From: Casp-Chloro-G3 sp002816715
Lineage (GTDB): Bacteria > Chloroflexota > Dehalococcoidia > Lucifugimonadales > UBA3495
Length of the DNA stretch: 47,282 bases
Reading direction: 5' to 3'
Assembly: GCA_027623815.1 (NCBI GenBank)
Contig: JAQBUV010000009.1
Span: forward strand, 1-47,282
The first letter of the stretch is position 1. Each line of letters starts with the position of its first letter. Position numbers and translations under genes: made by a program. The notes under the pieces are model-generated. The model was not told where the DNA came from and searched no databases. It was given only the letters and a program-made list of their open reading frames with translations. This document shows positions 1-8,909 of this stretch, piece by piece.

Positions 1-124
1 CACCCTTGGGTGCCCGAATATTGCCAACACCTTTGGACCATTTCACCTCATCAACTCTGAACACTTACTATCAGTTTATGGAGTGGACTCCAAACCATCT
101 CTGCGAATCATCCGAGTAATAAAC

Positions 125-427
125 ATGCTTGATAAGTTGACGATTGAGGACTTTGAACCGTACGTTAATCAAAAGTTCCTGATCCAAGTCGAAGATTTGG
201 ATGCTGTCGCCGTGGAATTGGTCGAGGCGGTTGAGCTTGCCTCTGGCGGCAATCAGACGCCTGAAGCCAGGTCGCCTTTTTCTATCGTGTTCCGGGCACC
301 TGATGGAACTGACTTGCCCCAGAAAATATACGAAATTACGCACGATAGCCTTGGAGTTCTACAGTTATTCCTGGTTCCCATCGGTCCGGATAAGTTAGGC
401 ATGTGTTACCAGGCGATTTTCACGTGA
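125..427 (+). CDS. DUF6916 family protein (100 aa)
   Basis: Small acidic protein opening with MLDKLTIEDFEPYVNQKF, which resembles the start of the DUF6916 family: a short beta-rich domain of unknown function often found beside exported or structural proteins. I chose the ATG at 125 because an in-frame ATG at 83 adds residues that do not fit the family. No signal peptide or membrane segment is visible. The next gene, a Tat-exported NHL propeller, follows about 100 bases downstream on the same strand, so they may be co-expressed. The function is unknown and the family call rests on memory of the N-terminal motif. Confidence 0.6.
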   Translation: MLDKLTIEDFEPYVNQKFLIQVEDLDAVAVELVEAVELASGGNQTPEARSPFSIVFRAPDGTDLPQKIYEITHDSLGVLQLFLVPIGPDKLGMCYQAIFT

Positions 428-530
428 CGTCCTTGGTTCGCTAATAGATTTCAATTAAAGGGCTCATTTTTTATTGGGAGCCTGTTCGGTAGGGAGGTGC
501 TGATTATTCGCTGGAACATGAGAGATAAGA

Positions 531-1559
531 ATGAACTTGCCAAACACACAGTCGGAGTTCCTGAACGTTAAAGTTGATCGACGCCGGGCCATCAAGTTGG
601 CTGGCGTGGCCGGGATTGGACTGACTCTAGCCGTCCTTGGGATAGGGCTTGGCAACGCCAAGCATGTATCCGCCGCCACTGAAGCCAGGAATATCATCAG
701 TTTTAGAACTCCCACGCCGCTGGCCAAATGGGGAAAGTTCGGCAGCGCCCCGGGACAATTTAGTTCGCCAACCAAGCTTGCAGTTGACGCCACCGGCAAC
801 GCCTATGTGTCCGATGCATTCAACCACCGCGTCCAGAAATTCTCTCCCAAAGGTCGATTACTCAACCGGTGGGGAAAGCTGGGCAGATCGCCCGGGACAT
901 TCAATGGGCCTGGGGGCATAACGGTAGATAACCTTGGGGATATCTACGTAGCCGACATGGGCAACCAGCGCATCCAGAAATTCAGCTCTGATGGCAAGTT
1001 CTTGGCAGAATGGTCTACTGTCCTCAAGGAAAACGGGGGGATTGGCGCTCCAACCGGCTTGGCCGTAGATGCTGATAACAACGTCTATGTATCTGACATA
1101 GTTAGCCACCAAGTACAGAAGTATGACTCGCATGGGAGGCTGACTGCCGTTTGGGGAAGGCTAGGGTCTGGCCGGGAAGAGTTTAATGGCCCTCAAGACT
1201 TGGCAGTAGACGCCTCTGGCCGCATATACGTCGCCGATTCAGGTAACCAACGCGTCCAGATACTTTCAGCGGATGGCCGGTTTATCAAAGAATGGGGGAG
1301 GTTTGGCTATGGCAATGGACAATTCTCAAGCCCCAAGGGAATTGCGGTGGATGCTAGCGGGGCAATTTGGGTGAGCGACACCCACAATCATCGAATTCAA
1401 AAGTTTGATGGTGAGGGTAAATTCCTTGGACAGAGTGGAGATTTGGGAAATACCTTCGGTAGATTCAACGGGCCCAACGGGATGGCTGTGGACAACGCAG
1501 GAAATATGTACCTGGCCGACGCGGGTAACCATCGGGTTCAGTCTTTCCAGTTGCTGTAA
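531..1559 (+). CDS. Tat-exported NHL-repeat beta-propeller protein (342 aa)
   Basis: The N terminus carries a twin-arginine-like signal: DRRRAIKLAG at about residues 16-25, then a hydrophobic stretch to about residue 42 and an Ala-rich cleavage region near residue 49. The rest is tandem NHL repeats of about 47 residues, each with a pattern like GQFSSP..LAVDA.GN.YVSD..NHRVQKF. About six repeats fit one closed six-bladed propeller. NHL propellers bind proteins, RNA or small ligands and some are lyases; no catalytic residues can be assigned here. It probably acts outside the membrane. A second NHL protein at 33122-34099 has no signal peptide, so the two work in different compartments. Confidence 0.85.
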   Translation: MNLPNTQSEFLNVKVDRRRAIKLAGVAGIGLTLAVLGIGLGNAKHVSAATEARNIISFRTPTPLAKWGKFGSAPGQFSSPTKLAVDATGNAYVSDAFNHRVQKFSPKGRLLNRWGKLGRSPGTFNGPGGITVDNLGDIYVADMGNQRIQKFSSDGKFLAEWSTVLKENGGIGAPTGLAVDADNNVYVSDIVSHQVQKYDSHGRLTAVWGRLGSGREEFNGPQDLAVDASGRIYVADSGNQRVQILSADGRFIKEWGRFGYGNGQFSSPKGIAVDASGAIWVSDTHNHRIQKFDGEGKFLGQSGDLGNTFGRFNGPNGMAVDNAGNMYLADAGNHRVQSFQLL

Positions 1560-1685
1560 GCACCGCACAGAGTTGATCATGGTTCCCGCCCGCGGCAGGG
1601 CCTCTACGCTGTGAATAGTCTTCTATTTAGGTTGTACCCCAGGACAATAGTTTTTGTAACGGTTGTTGGAAGAAAGGCGGAGAAA

Positions 1686-2369
1686 CTATATAAGTAATGC
1701 CTCAATCAATTCTGGCCTGTCATTTCTAACATTGCCTACTAGTTCAGAAACCGGAAAAGCTTCCATCAAACCAGGATCGAACGGAAGGAGCATCTCTTTC
1801 AAATAACCGATATCCTGGTTGGCTGGGTTCAACCAGTCGGCATAGAGGTCTGGCGGCAGTATCACCGGCATCCGGTCGTGGATTGGTTCCATCAGTGCGT
1901 TGGGGCTGGTGGTGATGATCGAGCAGGACACCACTAACTCGGCGTCCGGGTTGCTATGGTCTTGCCATTGCTCCCAGATCCCGGCGAAGGCGAAAGGGTC
2001 GCCGGTATTGAGCCGGATCAGCATCGGCTGCTTGGTCTTCTTCGGCCCTTTCTTCCACTCGTAGAAGCCCGTGGCCGGTACTAGACATCGCTTGGTCTTG
2101 AACGGCCCGACATAGGATCGAGTTTCCAGGATTTTGTCGTCCCGGGCGTTAATCATGGTGTACCTGGAGTTGATTTCCTTGGCCCAGAAGGGCACCAATC
2201 CCCAGCGCATCATCGTCAGGTTGTTCTGTTCCCCATCGTTCCTTATCACTGGAATCTGTTGTGTCGGAGCGATGTTGTAGCGCGGTGTCAATTCCGCTAC
2301 GTCACCGTGGATATCGAACCATTCTGCGATCATGCTGCCTTGGATATTTAGCGTGAATCTGCCGCACAT
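1686..2369 (-). CDS. SRAP-domain protein (SOS response-associated peptidase, YedK/HMCES family, 227 aa)
   Basis: It starts with the invariant MCGRFTL. In this family Cys2, exposed after Met removal, forms a thiazolidine crosslink with abasic sites in single-stranded DNA and so shields them from cleavage. Other family landmarks are visible: RYNIAPTQ near residue 30, INARDDKI, GFYEWKK with the catalytic Glu, and HDRMPVIL with the catalytic His. Length is typical. It lies about 55 bases downstream of dnaE2 on the same strand and is probably the last gene of the imuB - DUF6504 - dnaE2 damage-tolerance operon, which agrees with known genomic links of SRAP to SOS genes. Confidence 0.93.
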   Translation of the reverse strand: MCGRFTLNIQGSMIAEWFDIHGDVAELTPRYNIAPTQQIPVIRNDGEQNNLTMMRWGLVPFWAKEINSRYTMINARDDKILETRSYVGPFKTKRCLVPATGFYEWKKGPKKTKQPMLIRLNTGDPFAFAGIWEQWQDHSNPDAELVVSCSIITTSPNALMEPIHDRMPVILPPDLYADWLNPANQDIGYLKEMLLPFDPGLMEAFPVSELVGNVRNDRPELIEALLI

Positions 2370-2423
2370 AGCGAGTCTTACGTTTCCTTTCCTGCCCTTT
2401 GTTTACAGGCAATCTTAGCACAC

Positions 2424-5400
2424 CTAACTCCAGTTCTTGGCCTTTGGGTGGTTCTGTATTCCTTTCAGCGACCGGGCCTGCTGCACCACGATGTTCATGG
2501 TACCCTCTTGGCGGTTGACCACCCCTCGCACCACCAGTAGCGGTTCCCGAAGCACTAGCCGCAGCTTCCCATAGACTTGTGGCCACACCACCAGAGGCGA
2601 GTGCCCGAACTCGTCCTCCAGGGTCATGTATACCGCCTTGCCCAGGGGCCGCTGACGGCGCACCACCAGCCCCGCGACGGTGACGGTCGCTCCATCCGGT
2701 AACCGAAGCAGGTCCTGACTGGTCATCACCTGGCGGCCGAGCTGTTGGCGCAGCATGCCCATGATGTGTCCCTGAGGGTAAAGCCCCAGAGTCTGGTACT
2801 CATCGTCCATTGCTTCCCAAGGTGACTGAGGGGGAAGCACCAGCAAGTCCTGCTGCACCGACAACTGAAGCGGCAGCTGATTGCTCTTGGGCCGGTAGCG
2901 CAGACCCACTTCCGACAGGGCGTCCCGGCGATTGGCAACTAATCGGTCAAAAGCCCCCGCCTTGACCAGATTCTCCACCAACTCTCTTTGCAGTCCGGTA
3001 CGCTGCATGGCGTCGCCCAGGCTGGTGAAGGGGCCGTCCCACTCGCGGGTCTCGATGATGGCCTGGGCCACACTTTCTCCGACACCGGCCACCTTCAGGA
3101 AGCCCAGCAACAGGGATTCGTCCTTGATGATGCACCGGTCCAGGCTGTGATTGATGTCCGGATTTAGCACCGTCACACCATGCCGCCGGGCGTCTTCCTT
3201 CAGCGTTTCCAGGGAGTAGAAACCCATGGGCTGCTGATTGAATATCCCGATGTAGAACTCCAGGGGATAGTGGTACTTGAGCCAGGCCATGTGGTAGGCA
3301 GTTACCCCAAAGGCAAAAGCGTGGGCCTCCGGGAACATGTAGTGCCCGTTGAACTTCTTGAAGATACGGTCGGCGGTTTCTTGCTCGACGCCGTTGCTTT
3401 TGGCGCCTTCCCGGAACTCATCCCGGAACCGCATGACCTGCTCCAGGCCCTTCCGGCGGCTGAAGGTGGTGAACGCTCTCCGTAGCTGGTCGGCCTGGGT
3501 CGGCGAGAACCCGGCCACGTCGGTGGCCAACTGGTTCACCTGGTCCTGGAACAGGATGACTCCCAGCGTACGCCCCAGGGCCCGCTGTTCCAGAGGATGG
3601 TCATAGTCCCATTTGGCCCCATTGCGCCGTTGGATGAACTGGGTGACGCCATCATTGGCACCCACACCGGGACGCACCGCTGCCACCTCGTAGGCCATGT
3701 CGGTGAGGTTGACCGGCCGGATGCGGGGCGTGGTCTGACGCTGGGCCGCGCTCTCCACCTGGAAGATGCCGATGGTGTCGGCTTCATGGATTGACCGGTA
3801 CACGTCCTGATCGTCAAAGTTAATGCGGCTCAGGTCTAGATAGCGCCCCTCCCGGTCTTCGATCAACTGTAAGGCTTCTTGCAGTTGGGACAAAGTGCCC
3901 AATGCCAGGAAGTCGATCTTGATGAATCCGGCAGATTCGATGGCGTTCTTGTCCCAGTGGCAAATGAAACGACCCTCTCTGGCCGAAGGCTGTACCGGCA
4001 CGATACTGGTCAACGGTTCGGAGCTGAAGATCATTCCCCCAGGATGCTGCGCCAAGTACTTGGGAAAGCCGTCCAACTGGTAGGCCAGGTCAATCAGGTC
4101 ACGCCACACCGGGGCATCGATGCGGTCTTTGAACTCGGGCAGAGACTCCATCTCCAATGAGAGTTCTCGGGCGCTGTGGGACTCCACCCGTTTGGCCAGG
4201 CGGTCGACATCCTGGCTGGCCAGGCCCAGCACTTTGCCCAGGTCTCGAATCGCCCCCTTCATCTGGTAGGTGCTGATCATGCCGGTCAAGGCCGCCCGGT
4301 CCCAACCCCATTCCCGGTGCACCCTTTCGATCAACTCTTCTCGGATGTTGCGAGGGAAGTCCAGGTCGATGTCGGGCACCGAGGCCATATCTTCGGGCAG
4401 GAACCGCTCTAGGGAAAGATTGAACTCCAGCGGGTCAATGTGCGACAGCCCAATCAGGTAGCCCACCACCATCGCCACTGAAGACCCGCGCCCCCGGCCC
4501 GGCGGTCTCTCTTCCAGGGGAATCTCCCGGTCGGTCAGTCCCAGGTCAATCATCACCTCCCGGGCCATCTGAATGATATCGTGGTACATCAGCAGGAACC
4601 CGGCCAGATTGTGCTTTTCGATCAGGTGGAACTCCTGATCAAGTCTCTCCTTCACCCGACGGTTGACGCCGCCGTAGCGTCGCACCGCCGCCTCTTGGCA
4701 GAGTTCCCACAGGTAGCTTAATTGGGTATGCCCGGCCGGCACCGCATGATCTGGGAATTGATAGCCCAAGTCTTGGGTCAGGTCGAAACCGCATCGCTGG
4801 GCGATTTTCATAGTGTTGGCGATGGCCTGAGGATAGTTGCGGAATAGTCCTTCCATCTGCCGGGCAGACTTGAGGTAATACTGACTATTGGTGCGCAGAT
4901 TGGGCATGGCCTCGTCCAACCGCTGGTTGAGCCCTACCGCTACCAAGGCGGCTTGCAGCCGGTGCCGCTCCTTGACGTGATAGTGTACGTTGTTGGTGGC
5001 CACCAACCCGACACTCAGCTTTTGGGACAGCTCAATGAGATTACGGTTGCGGGCGGCCTCACCCCGGACCAGGTTCCTCTGTAACTCAATAAAGACATTG
5101 GAGGTGCCAAACCACTCCAGGTACTGCCGCAGGGCATTCTCGGCCTGCCCCTTCAAGTCATCGGTCAACAGATGGGGTAGTTTTCCTTTGGGGCAGCCGG
5201 TGAGCAGTATGACGCCTGCCGCATGGCCCTTCAGGTGGTCGGGGTTCAGTCTAGGAGTTTCGCGGCCCCCCTCAATGTAGGCGCCGGAGAGCAGTTGGCA
5301 CAGGTTGCCGTAACCCGCCCGGTTCTCGGCCAGCAGGGTCAGATGGGAATTGTCGATGAGAGTTATTTCTACGCCGATGATGGGCTGAATTCCCACGCTC

Positions 5401-5570
5401 TTGGCGTACTCAGCGAAGTGCATTGCGCCGCAGAGGTTGTCGTGGTCGGTCAGGGCCAGGGCTGGATAGTCCAGTTCTTTAGCCCGATCCAGCAGCTCAT
5501 CGACGTGCGACGCCCCTTCTTTGAAGGAGTAGTTGCTGTGACAGTGCAGTTCAACGTAAGGCGTGGGCAA
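2424..5570 (-). CDS. dnaE2: Error-prone DNA polymerase III alpha subunit DnaE2 (ImuC type, 1048 aa)
   Basis: C-family polymerase alpha subunit that extends past lesions in the ImuB/DnaE2 mutasome. It begins with a PHP domain (HCHSNYSFKEG, ALTDHDN), followed by the palm with the catalytic PDIDLDFP near residue 400, then fingers, a helix-hairpin-helix segment (KVAGVGESVAQAI) and a C-terminal OB fold (VTVAGLVVRRQRPLGKAVY). At 1048 aa it is shorter than replicative DnaE (about 1150) and matches DnaE2. The context settles the assignment: it lies 3 bases after a DUF6504 gene that follows imuB, with an SRAP gene downstream. Damage induction is likely through the promoter upstream of imuB. Confidence 0.93.
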   Translation of the reverse strand: MPTPYVELHCHSNYSFKEGASHVDELLDRAKELDYPALALTDHDNLCGAMHFAEYAKSVGIQPIIGVEITLIDNSHLTLLAENRAGYGNLCQLLSGAYIEGGRETPRLNPDHLKGHAAGVILLTGCPKGKLPHLLTDDLKGQAENALRQYLEWFGTSNVFIELQRNLVRGEAARNRNLIELSQKLSVGLVATNNVHYHVKERHRLQAALVAVGLNQRLDEAMPNLRTNSQYYLKSARQMEGLFRNYPQAIANTMKIAQRCGFDLTQDLGYQFPDHAVPAGHTQLSYLWELCQEAAVRRYGGVNRRVKERLDQEFHLIEKHNLAGFLLMYHDIIQMAREVMIDLGLTDREIPLEERPPGRGRGSSVAMVVGYLIGLSHIDPLEFNLSLERFLPEDMASVPDIDLDFPRNIREELIERVHREWGWDRAALTGMISTYQMKGAIRDLGKVLGLASQDVDRLAKRVESHSARELSLEMESLPEFKDRIDAPVWRDLIDLAYQLDGFPKYLAQHPGGMIFSSEPLTSIVPVQPSAREGRFICHWDKNAIESAGFIKIDFLALGTLSQLQEALQLIEDREGRYLDLSRINFDDQDVYRSIHEADTIGIFQVESAAQRQTTPRIRPVNLTDMAYEVAAVRPGVGANDGVTQFIQRRNGAKWDYDHPLEQRALGRTLGVILFQDQVNQLATDVAGFSPTQADQLRRAFTTFSRRKGLEQVMRFRDEFREGAKSNGVEQETADRIFKKFNGHYMFPEAHAFAFGVTAYHMAWLKYHYPLEFYIGIFNQQPMGFYSLETLKEDARRHGVTVLNPDINHSLDRCIIKDESLLLGFLKVAGVGESVAQAIIETREWDGPFTSLGDAMQRTGLQRELVENLVKAGAFDRLVANRRDALSEVGLRYRPKSNQLPLQLSVQQDLLVLPPQSPWEAMDDEYQTLGLYPQGHIMGMLRQQLGRQVMTSQDLLRLPDGATVTVAGLVVRRQRPLGKAVYMTLEDEFGHSPLVVWPQVYGKLRLVLREPLLVVRGVVNRQEGTMNIVVQQARSLKGIQNHPKAKNWS

Positions 5571-5573
5571 AGG

Positions 5574-5906
5574 CTAAGCCTGCTGCCTATACCACTCACC
5601 ACTCACCAGATTCCGAAAAATAGTCATGCTCTGCTCGCTCTCGGTAGTGACCCGGTAGTACCGACGGGTTAAGGGATTGGGTCTCCACCATTCTGTATCC
5701 AATTCCCACAAGTCGTGGACCTGGGCAATCTTCACCAGTTTCTTTTTCAGAACCACCGCCACCGGCCACTGCCGCCGGTCTACTTTGACCTCTACCGGCT
5801 CCGGCGGGTTTAAGGGTCGAATTGGACCAGGGCCTTCTGTCTTTCCGGAATTGGTGACCAAGGTTCTAAATCCCTCGCTTGATAGATTGGTGCTTTGCCG
5901 CCCCAT
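5574..5906 (-). CDS. DUF6504-like small protein between imuB and dnaE2
   Basis: The C-terminal part (about residues 38-110) has the look of the DUF6504 domain that often follows ImuB: paired Trp residues in LDTEWWRPNP, then TRRYYRV, and a final GEWYRQQ. It ends 3 bases before dnaE2. The ATG at 5906 would overlap imuB by 97 bases and has no Shine-Dalgarno sequence. A later start, such as the TTG at 5861, is possible, and the first 37 residues may not be translated. The role is unknown; the position suggests an accessory factor of the translesion polymerase complex. Confidence 0.72.
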   Translation of the reverse strand: MGRQSTNLSSEGFRTLVTNSGKTEGPGPIRPLNPPEPVEVKVDRRQWPVAVVLKKKLVKIAQVHDLWELDTEWWRPNPLTRRYYRVTTESEQSMTIFRNLVSGEWYRQQA

Positions 5907-6991
5907 CGGACTTGGAGTTGCCGGACCGTCTCTCTGAGTTGCTCCTGCCGTCGCACGTCGGAGAAAAGGCTGCCCTGAATTCCTGATTCTCCAGTGAGCC
6001 CGGACAGGGTCAACTTCAGGTCTTCCACCGGGCCAGGCAAGGCCAGCGACTCCAGAGCGTTCTTGATTACGAAGAACGCCTTCTCTTTGCCGCCCACCGC
6101 CTGCTTGTAAATAAACTGTCTGGCCCAGGGTGGGTGATACAGGATTTGAGCCTCCAGGGCGATGCTGCGGGCGTATTTGCCTCGGGATTCCTTTCTGGAA
6201 AATACTTGGGACAGCAGAGACTCCACCGCCACGAGAATACCGGGCAGTCCAACGGTGGGGGAGGGGAAGGCCAGAGACGCGGTAACTACTTCCTCGGTCT
6301 TTCTGGGAATCAAAGGTCGATGGTCAATGCCCCAGGCTAGTTCCCAGGCGTGGAGTCCTTCCGGGCCGAACTGGGCCTGCATCGCTCCCACTGGCTGCTG
6401 AGCTATCTGACTCAGCGTGTGTAGCCCAAAGTGGGCCAGCCGCGCCTTGTTCTCCCAGGATATGGGCAATAGGTTTACCGAGAAACAATGGAGAAATTCA
6501 GCGACATTCTCTGGCACTTTGGTGGCCCGGCCTCCGTCACTGTTGATGGCGGCAATGTAGGCCGGGAACTTGCCCTCGGCTACACCGATCCTGGGGTTGA
6601 ATGTCGGGTGGATCGCCTGAAGCAGGGAAGTAATCATTCTGGCCTCGCCTCCGTACATCTCCTCCAGGCCGTCCAGGCCAACGTAAGCGCAGCCCGACTC
6701 CGCCGATTCGATCAGAGGACTTCGTTGTTCCAATCCCTGCAGCACTTCCTCGAAGGTGGCGTGGTAGTAGGTCTCATCCGCTGGCAACAGAGTGGCATCC
6801 TGACACACTGACATCGCTTCTTGAAGGGGCATACCTACGGCAACCCGGCGGGCCTGGTGAGAGTAGTCCAGCACCAGACGTTTCGCGCCAAGCTCCTGGG
6901 CGATGATTGCCGGACGTTCCAACAGTTCGGGATGTCGGATCAGCTCAGCCTTGATCGGCAGGTGGGTAATCAGGACGCAGGCAATATTCAT
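5810..6991 (-). CDS. imuB: ImuB-like Y-family DNA polymerase homologue (393 aa)
   Basis: Y-family fold protein matching ImuB, the scaffold that links DnaE2 to the sliding clamp. I chose the ATG at 6991 (MNIACVLITHLPIKAELI), which is the natural N terminus of the fold; an in-frame start at 7147 would add 52 unrelated residues and run through the promoter. The metal-binding acidic residues of active Y polymerases are not seen: the N-terminal D-x-D-x-F motif is replaced by CVLITHL and the SxDE motif by YVGLDGLEE. This points to a catalytically inactive ImuB rather than DinB. It is first in the operon with DUF6504, dnaE2 and SRAP. No imuA or lexA is present nearby. Confidence 0.85.
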   Translation of the reverse strand: MNIACVLITHLPIKAELIRHPELLERPAIIAQELGAKRLVLDYSHQARRVAVGMPLQEAMSVCQDATLLPADETYYHATFEEVLQGLEQRSPLIESAESGCAYVGLDGLEEMYGGEARMITSLLQAIHPTFNPRIGVAEGKFPAYIAAINSDGGRATKVPENVAEFLHCFSVNLLPISWENKARLAHFGLHTLSQIAQQPVGAMQAQFGPEGLHAWELAWGIDHRPLIPRKTEEVVTASLAFPSPTVGLPGILVAVESLLSQVFSRKESRGKYARSIALEAQILYHPPWARQFIYKQAVGGKEKAFFVIKNALESLALPGPVEDLKLTLSGLTGESGIQGSLFSDVRRQEQLRETVRQLQVRWGGKAPIYQARDLEPWSPIPERQKALVQFDP

Positions 6992-7019
6992 GGAGCGTCG
7001 GCGAACGGAAACGTAAAAA

Positions 7020-7058
7020 ACATTCCATGAATGTATCGTACTAATGTTCTGATTACAA
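7020..7058 (-). promoter_or_regulatory. Putative promoter with overlapping palindromic operator for the imuB operon
   Basis: Reading the minus strand there is a -35-like TTGTAA (7058-7053), a 17-base spacer and a -10-like TACATT (7035-7030). Overlapping the -10 is a perfect interrupted palindrome, ACATTC-N3-GAATGT (7020-7034), 28 bases upstream of the imuB ATG. A repressor site over the -10 of a mutasome operon is what LexA control would look like. The sequence is not the classic CGAAC-N4-GTTCG box of Gram-positive LexA, so the identity of the regulator is inference. Confidence 0.4.
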
Positions 7059-7348
7059 TCGCCTAGAGTCATTGTTTTTCGGAAAAGTTTAAGAAAGTAA
7101 CCAATAGTGCGGATAGCGTAACAATTTGGAGTATTGTTGCCTACCATATTCCGGGGAGCGTATTTATAGCGGTGCTGTATTTGGTAGCTGTGAGGTTCTT
7201 GTGAGGTTGGGGTGAATTATGTCTGAATTGCTTTTACGCAAGAACATGTTGGGGTGTAGTCTAAATGCCAATCTGCCGGTCGAATTTAGTCATGCTGTCT
7301 AATGACCCTTGCAGGGGCGACCAGACCGATTCGTGGATCAGGTCAATG

Positions 7349-7383
7349 TAATACCGGGTAGGTCTTAGACCTACCCGGTATTA
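7349..7383 (-). terminator. Strong hairpin downstream of the bioY-MBL operon
   Basis: A nearly uninterrupted inverted repeat: AATACCGGGTAGGTC (7350-7364), a 3-base loop, and its exact complement (7368-7382), with one more A-T pair outside. It lies 25 bases past the stop of the minus-strand metallo-beta-lactamase gene and far upstream of imuB. There is no strong T tract on either side, so termination is inferred from position and stem strength. Confidence 0.55.
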
Positions 7384-7407
7384 TTCTAGCGACTGGAGAG
7401 GTGGACG

Positions 7408-8052
7408 TTAAGCGATTCTAGCTTGCGGGGTAAGTACTGTCACCCGCATGTTAGGGGGTAAATTAGCGGCGGTAACCGACAATCGGGGCTGCGATTGAAC
7501 CTCGCTGCCTCCCAATAGTTGGAGAAAGGTGTCAACCTGCGCTAGCTCGACGGATACGCCGGGGACACTGTAGTGCATCGGTATCACTATTTTCGGGTCT
7601 AGGTCTTGCAGCAGCTGAGCGGCCCGCTCCAGGTCTATGGTGCAGCCACCACCGGTCGGTATCAGGAGTACATCCACCGGAGACAGTTCATCAATCTGAC
7701 TGGGAGTCAACGGCTCGGCGATGTCACCCAGATGACAGACTCTAATGTTCTCCATCTCAATGGAATAGGCCACGTTGCGTTGTTCGTGAGGCTTCCCTTC
7801 GGAAATAGGAGTCATCACCCCCCGGGCCGAAACACCTTTGAACTCATACTCCCCAGGAGATTTGAATAATCTGGGATCTCCGGTTATTTCTGGGCAGTTG
7901 CTGTGGTTGGGATGGCTGTTGCTCACGGTGACGATTGTGGCGGTTTGAGCGCCCATGCGGAGGCCCAAGGAAGAGGGAAAAGGGTCGGTTATGACGACCG
8001 TCTCCTCTGACCGAAGCCGGAAACAAGCATGTCCCAACCAGGTTATTTCCAT
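7408..8052 (-). CDS. Metallo-beta-lactamase-fold hydrolase, UlaG-like (214 aa)
   Basis: N terminus MEITWLGHACFRLRS is typical of UlaG-like MBL-fold proteins. Further landmarks are ITDPF, SNSHPNHSN (equivalent to the HxHxDH metal site but with Pro-Asn in place of the usual residues), HLGDIAEPL, PTGGGCTIDL and the late His in IPMHYSVPG. The ATG at 8052 was chosen because the longer in-frame reading lies inside bioY. It starts directly after the bioY stop codon, so the two are co-transcribed and probably translationally coupled. The substrate is unknown; members of this group cleave lactones or phosphodiesters. The altered metal motif lowers confidence in any activity. Confidence 0.8.
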   Translation of the reverse strand: MEITWLGHACFRLRSEETVVITDPFPSSLGLRMGAQTATIVTVSNSHPNHSNCPEITGDPRLFKSPGEYEFKGVSARGVMTPISEGKPHEQRNVAYSIEMENIRVCHLGDIAEPLTPSQIDELSPVDVLLIPTGGGCTIDLERAAQLLQDLDPKIVIPMHYSVPGVSVELAQVDTFLQLLGGSEVQSQPRLSVTAANLPPNMRVTVLTPQARIA

Positions 8053-8053
8053 G

Positions 8054-8671
8054 TTATTTCCATGTTCCTGATCTACTCCTATTCCATCGGATGAGCCACC
8101 ACGCGGAAGGCAAAGCCAGGGCGACAATATAAATCTTGATCAAGTCGCCCAGGATAAATGGATAAAGTCCAAGCTCAAGAACTCTGCCTTCAGGAACGAA
8201 GAACGAGAGTTGGATCAGCCCCGGTATGTAAAGGACGATATTGCCCAAGAGCATTGCCAGAATGATCCAGACTCGGCGGTCCCAGCCGCGTTCTGCCAAG
8301 AACCCCACTAAATAAGCCGCCGGGATGAACCCGATAACGTAACCCCCAGACGCCAATCCCCAAACATACCCGGAAGATCCTCCGGCAAAGAACGGCAGCC
8401 ACGCCCCGGCTACCAGATACAAGGTCATGGCGGCGGCACCCCGTCGGCTGCCCAGAGCCGCGCCAGTCAGCATCACGGCCAGGGTCTGACCAGTTATGGG
8501 CACCGGAGTGAATCCCAGGGGAATCTTGATTTGCGCAATTAGGGCGGTGAGCAGAGTGAACCCAATAATCAGGGCTATATCCCTGATCAGCCGGGAATTT
8601 CGCGCGGATGCCGGGAAAACGGCATCGGCCAGTGCGTCGGGTTGTGTGTGCAGAAAAGAACCTGACGTCAT
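8054..8671 (-). CDS. bioY: Biotin transporter BioY (205 aa)
   Basis: Membrane S component of the energy-coupling-factor biotin transporter. About six hydrophobic segments are visible, beginning near residue 30, with family motifs IPLGFTPVPITGQTLAVMLTG, LGSRRGAAAMTLYL and GGSSGYVWGLASGGY. The ECF energizing genes bioM and bioN are not nearby, so it must share a general ECF module or act alone. The MBL-fold gene follows with no gap. It is transcribed divergently from hrcA; the 238-base spacer holds both promoters, and I saw no clear BirA operator in it. Confidence 0.93.
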   Translation of the reverse strand: MTSGSFLHTQPDALADAVFPASARNSRLIRDIALIIGFTLLTALIAQIKIPLGFTPVPITGQTLAVMLTGAALGSRRGAAAMTLYLVAGAWLPFFAGGSSGYVWGLASGGYVIGFIPAAYLVGFLAERGWDRRVWIILAMLLGNIVLYIPGLIQLSFFVPEGRVLELGLYPFILGDLIKIYIVALALPSAWWLIRWNRSRSGTWK

Positions 8672-8909
8672 TAGCTTTGGCAGAAGGTCTGTTGAGAGTA
8701 TAGGACTGATAGACTAAACAATGATCTAGTATTCTCATTTGCACCGGATAGGATGACATGCCAAGGCAGAGTATAATAGTATGGACAAAGCAGAGTCAAT
8801 GCGTGGCTCTACCCAGGAAAAAGGTAAACTTCTGGTATTATTTGCCGGGAATGCCTTATAGTAGGGCCAACAGTAGGCCCGTAGTCTTGCCCGTAGTCTT
8901 AGAGGCAGT

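Noticed and set aside
6992..7147. N-terminal extension of imuB to the ATG at 7147
   Set aside because: The extra residues do not fit the Y-family fold and would place the promoter and palindrome inside the gene.
8672..8909. Possible CIRCE element before hrcA
   Set aside because: No TTAGCACTC-N9-GAGTGCTAA or close variant could be found in the spacer.
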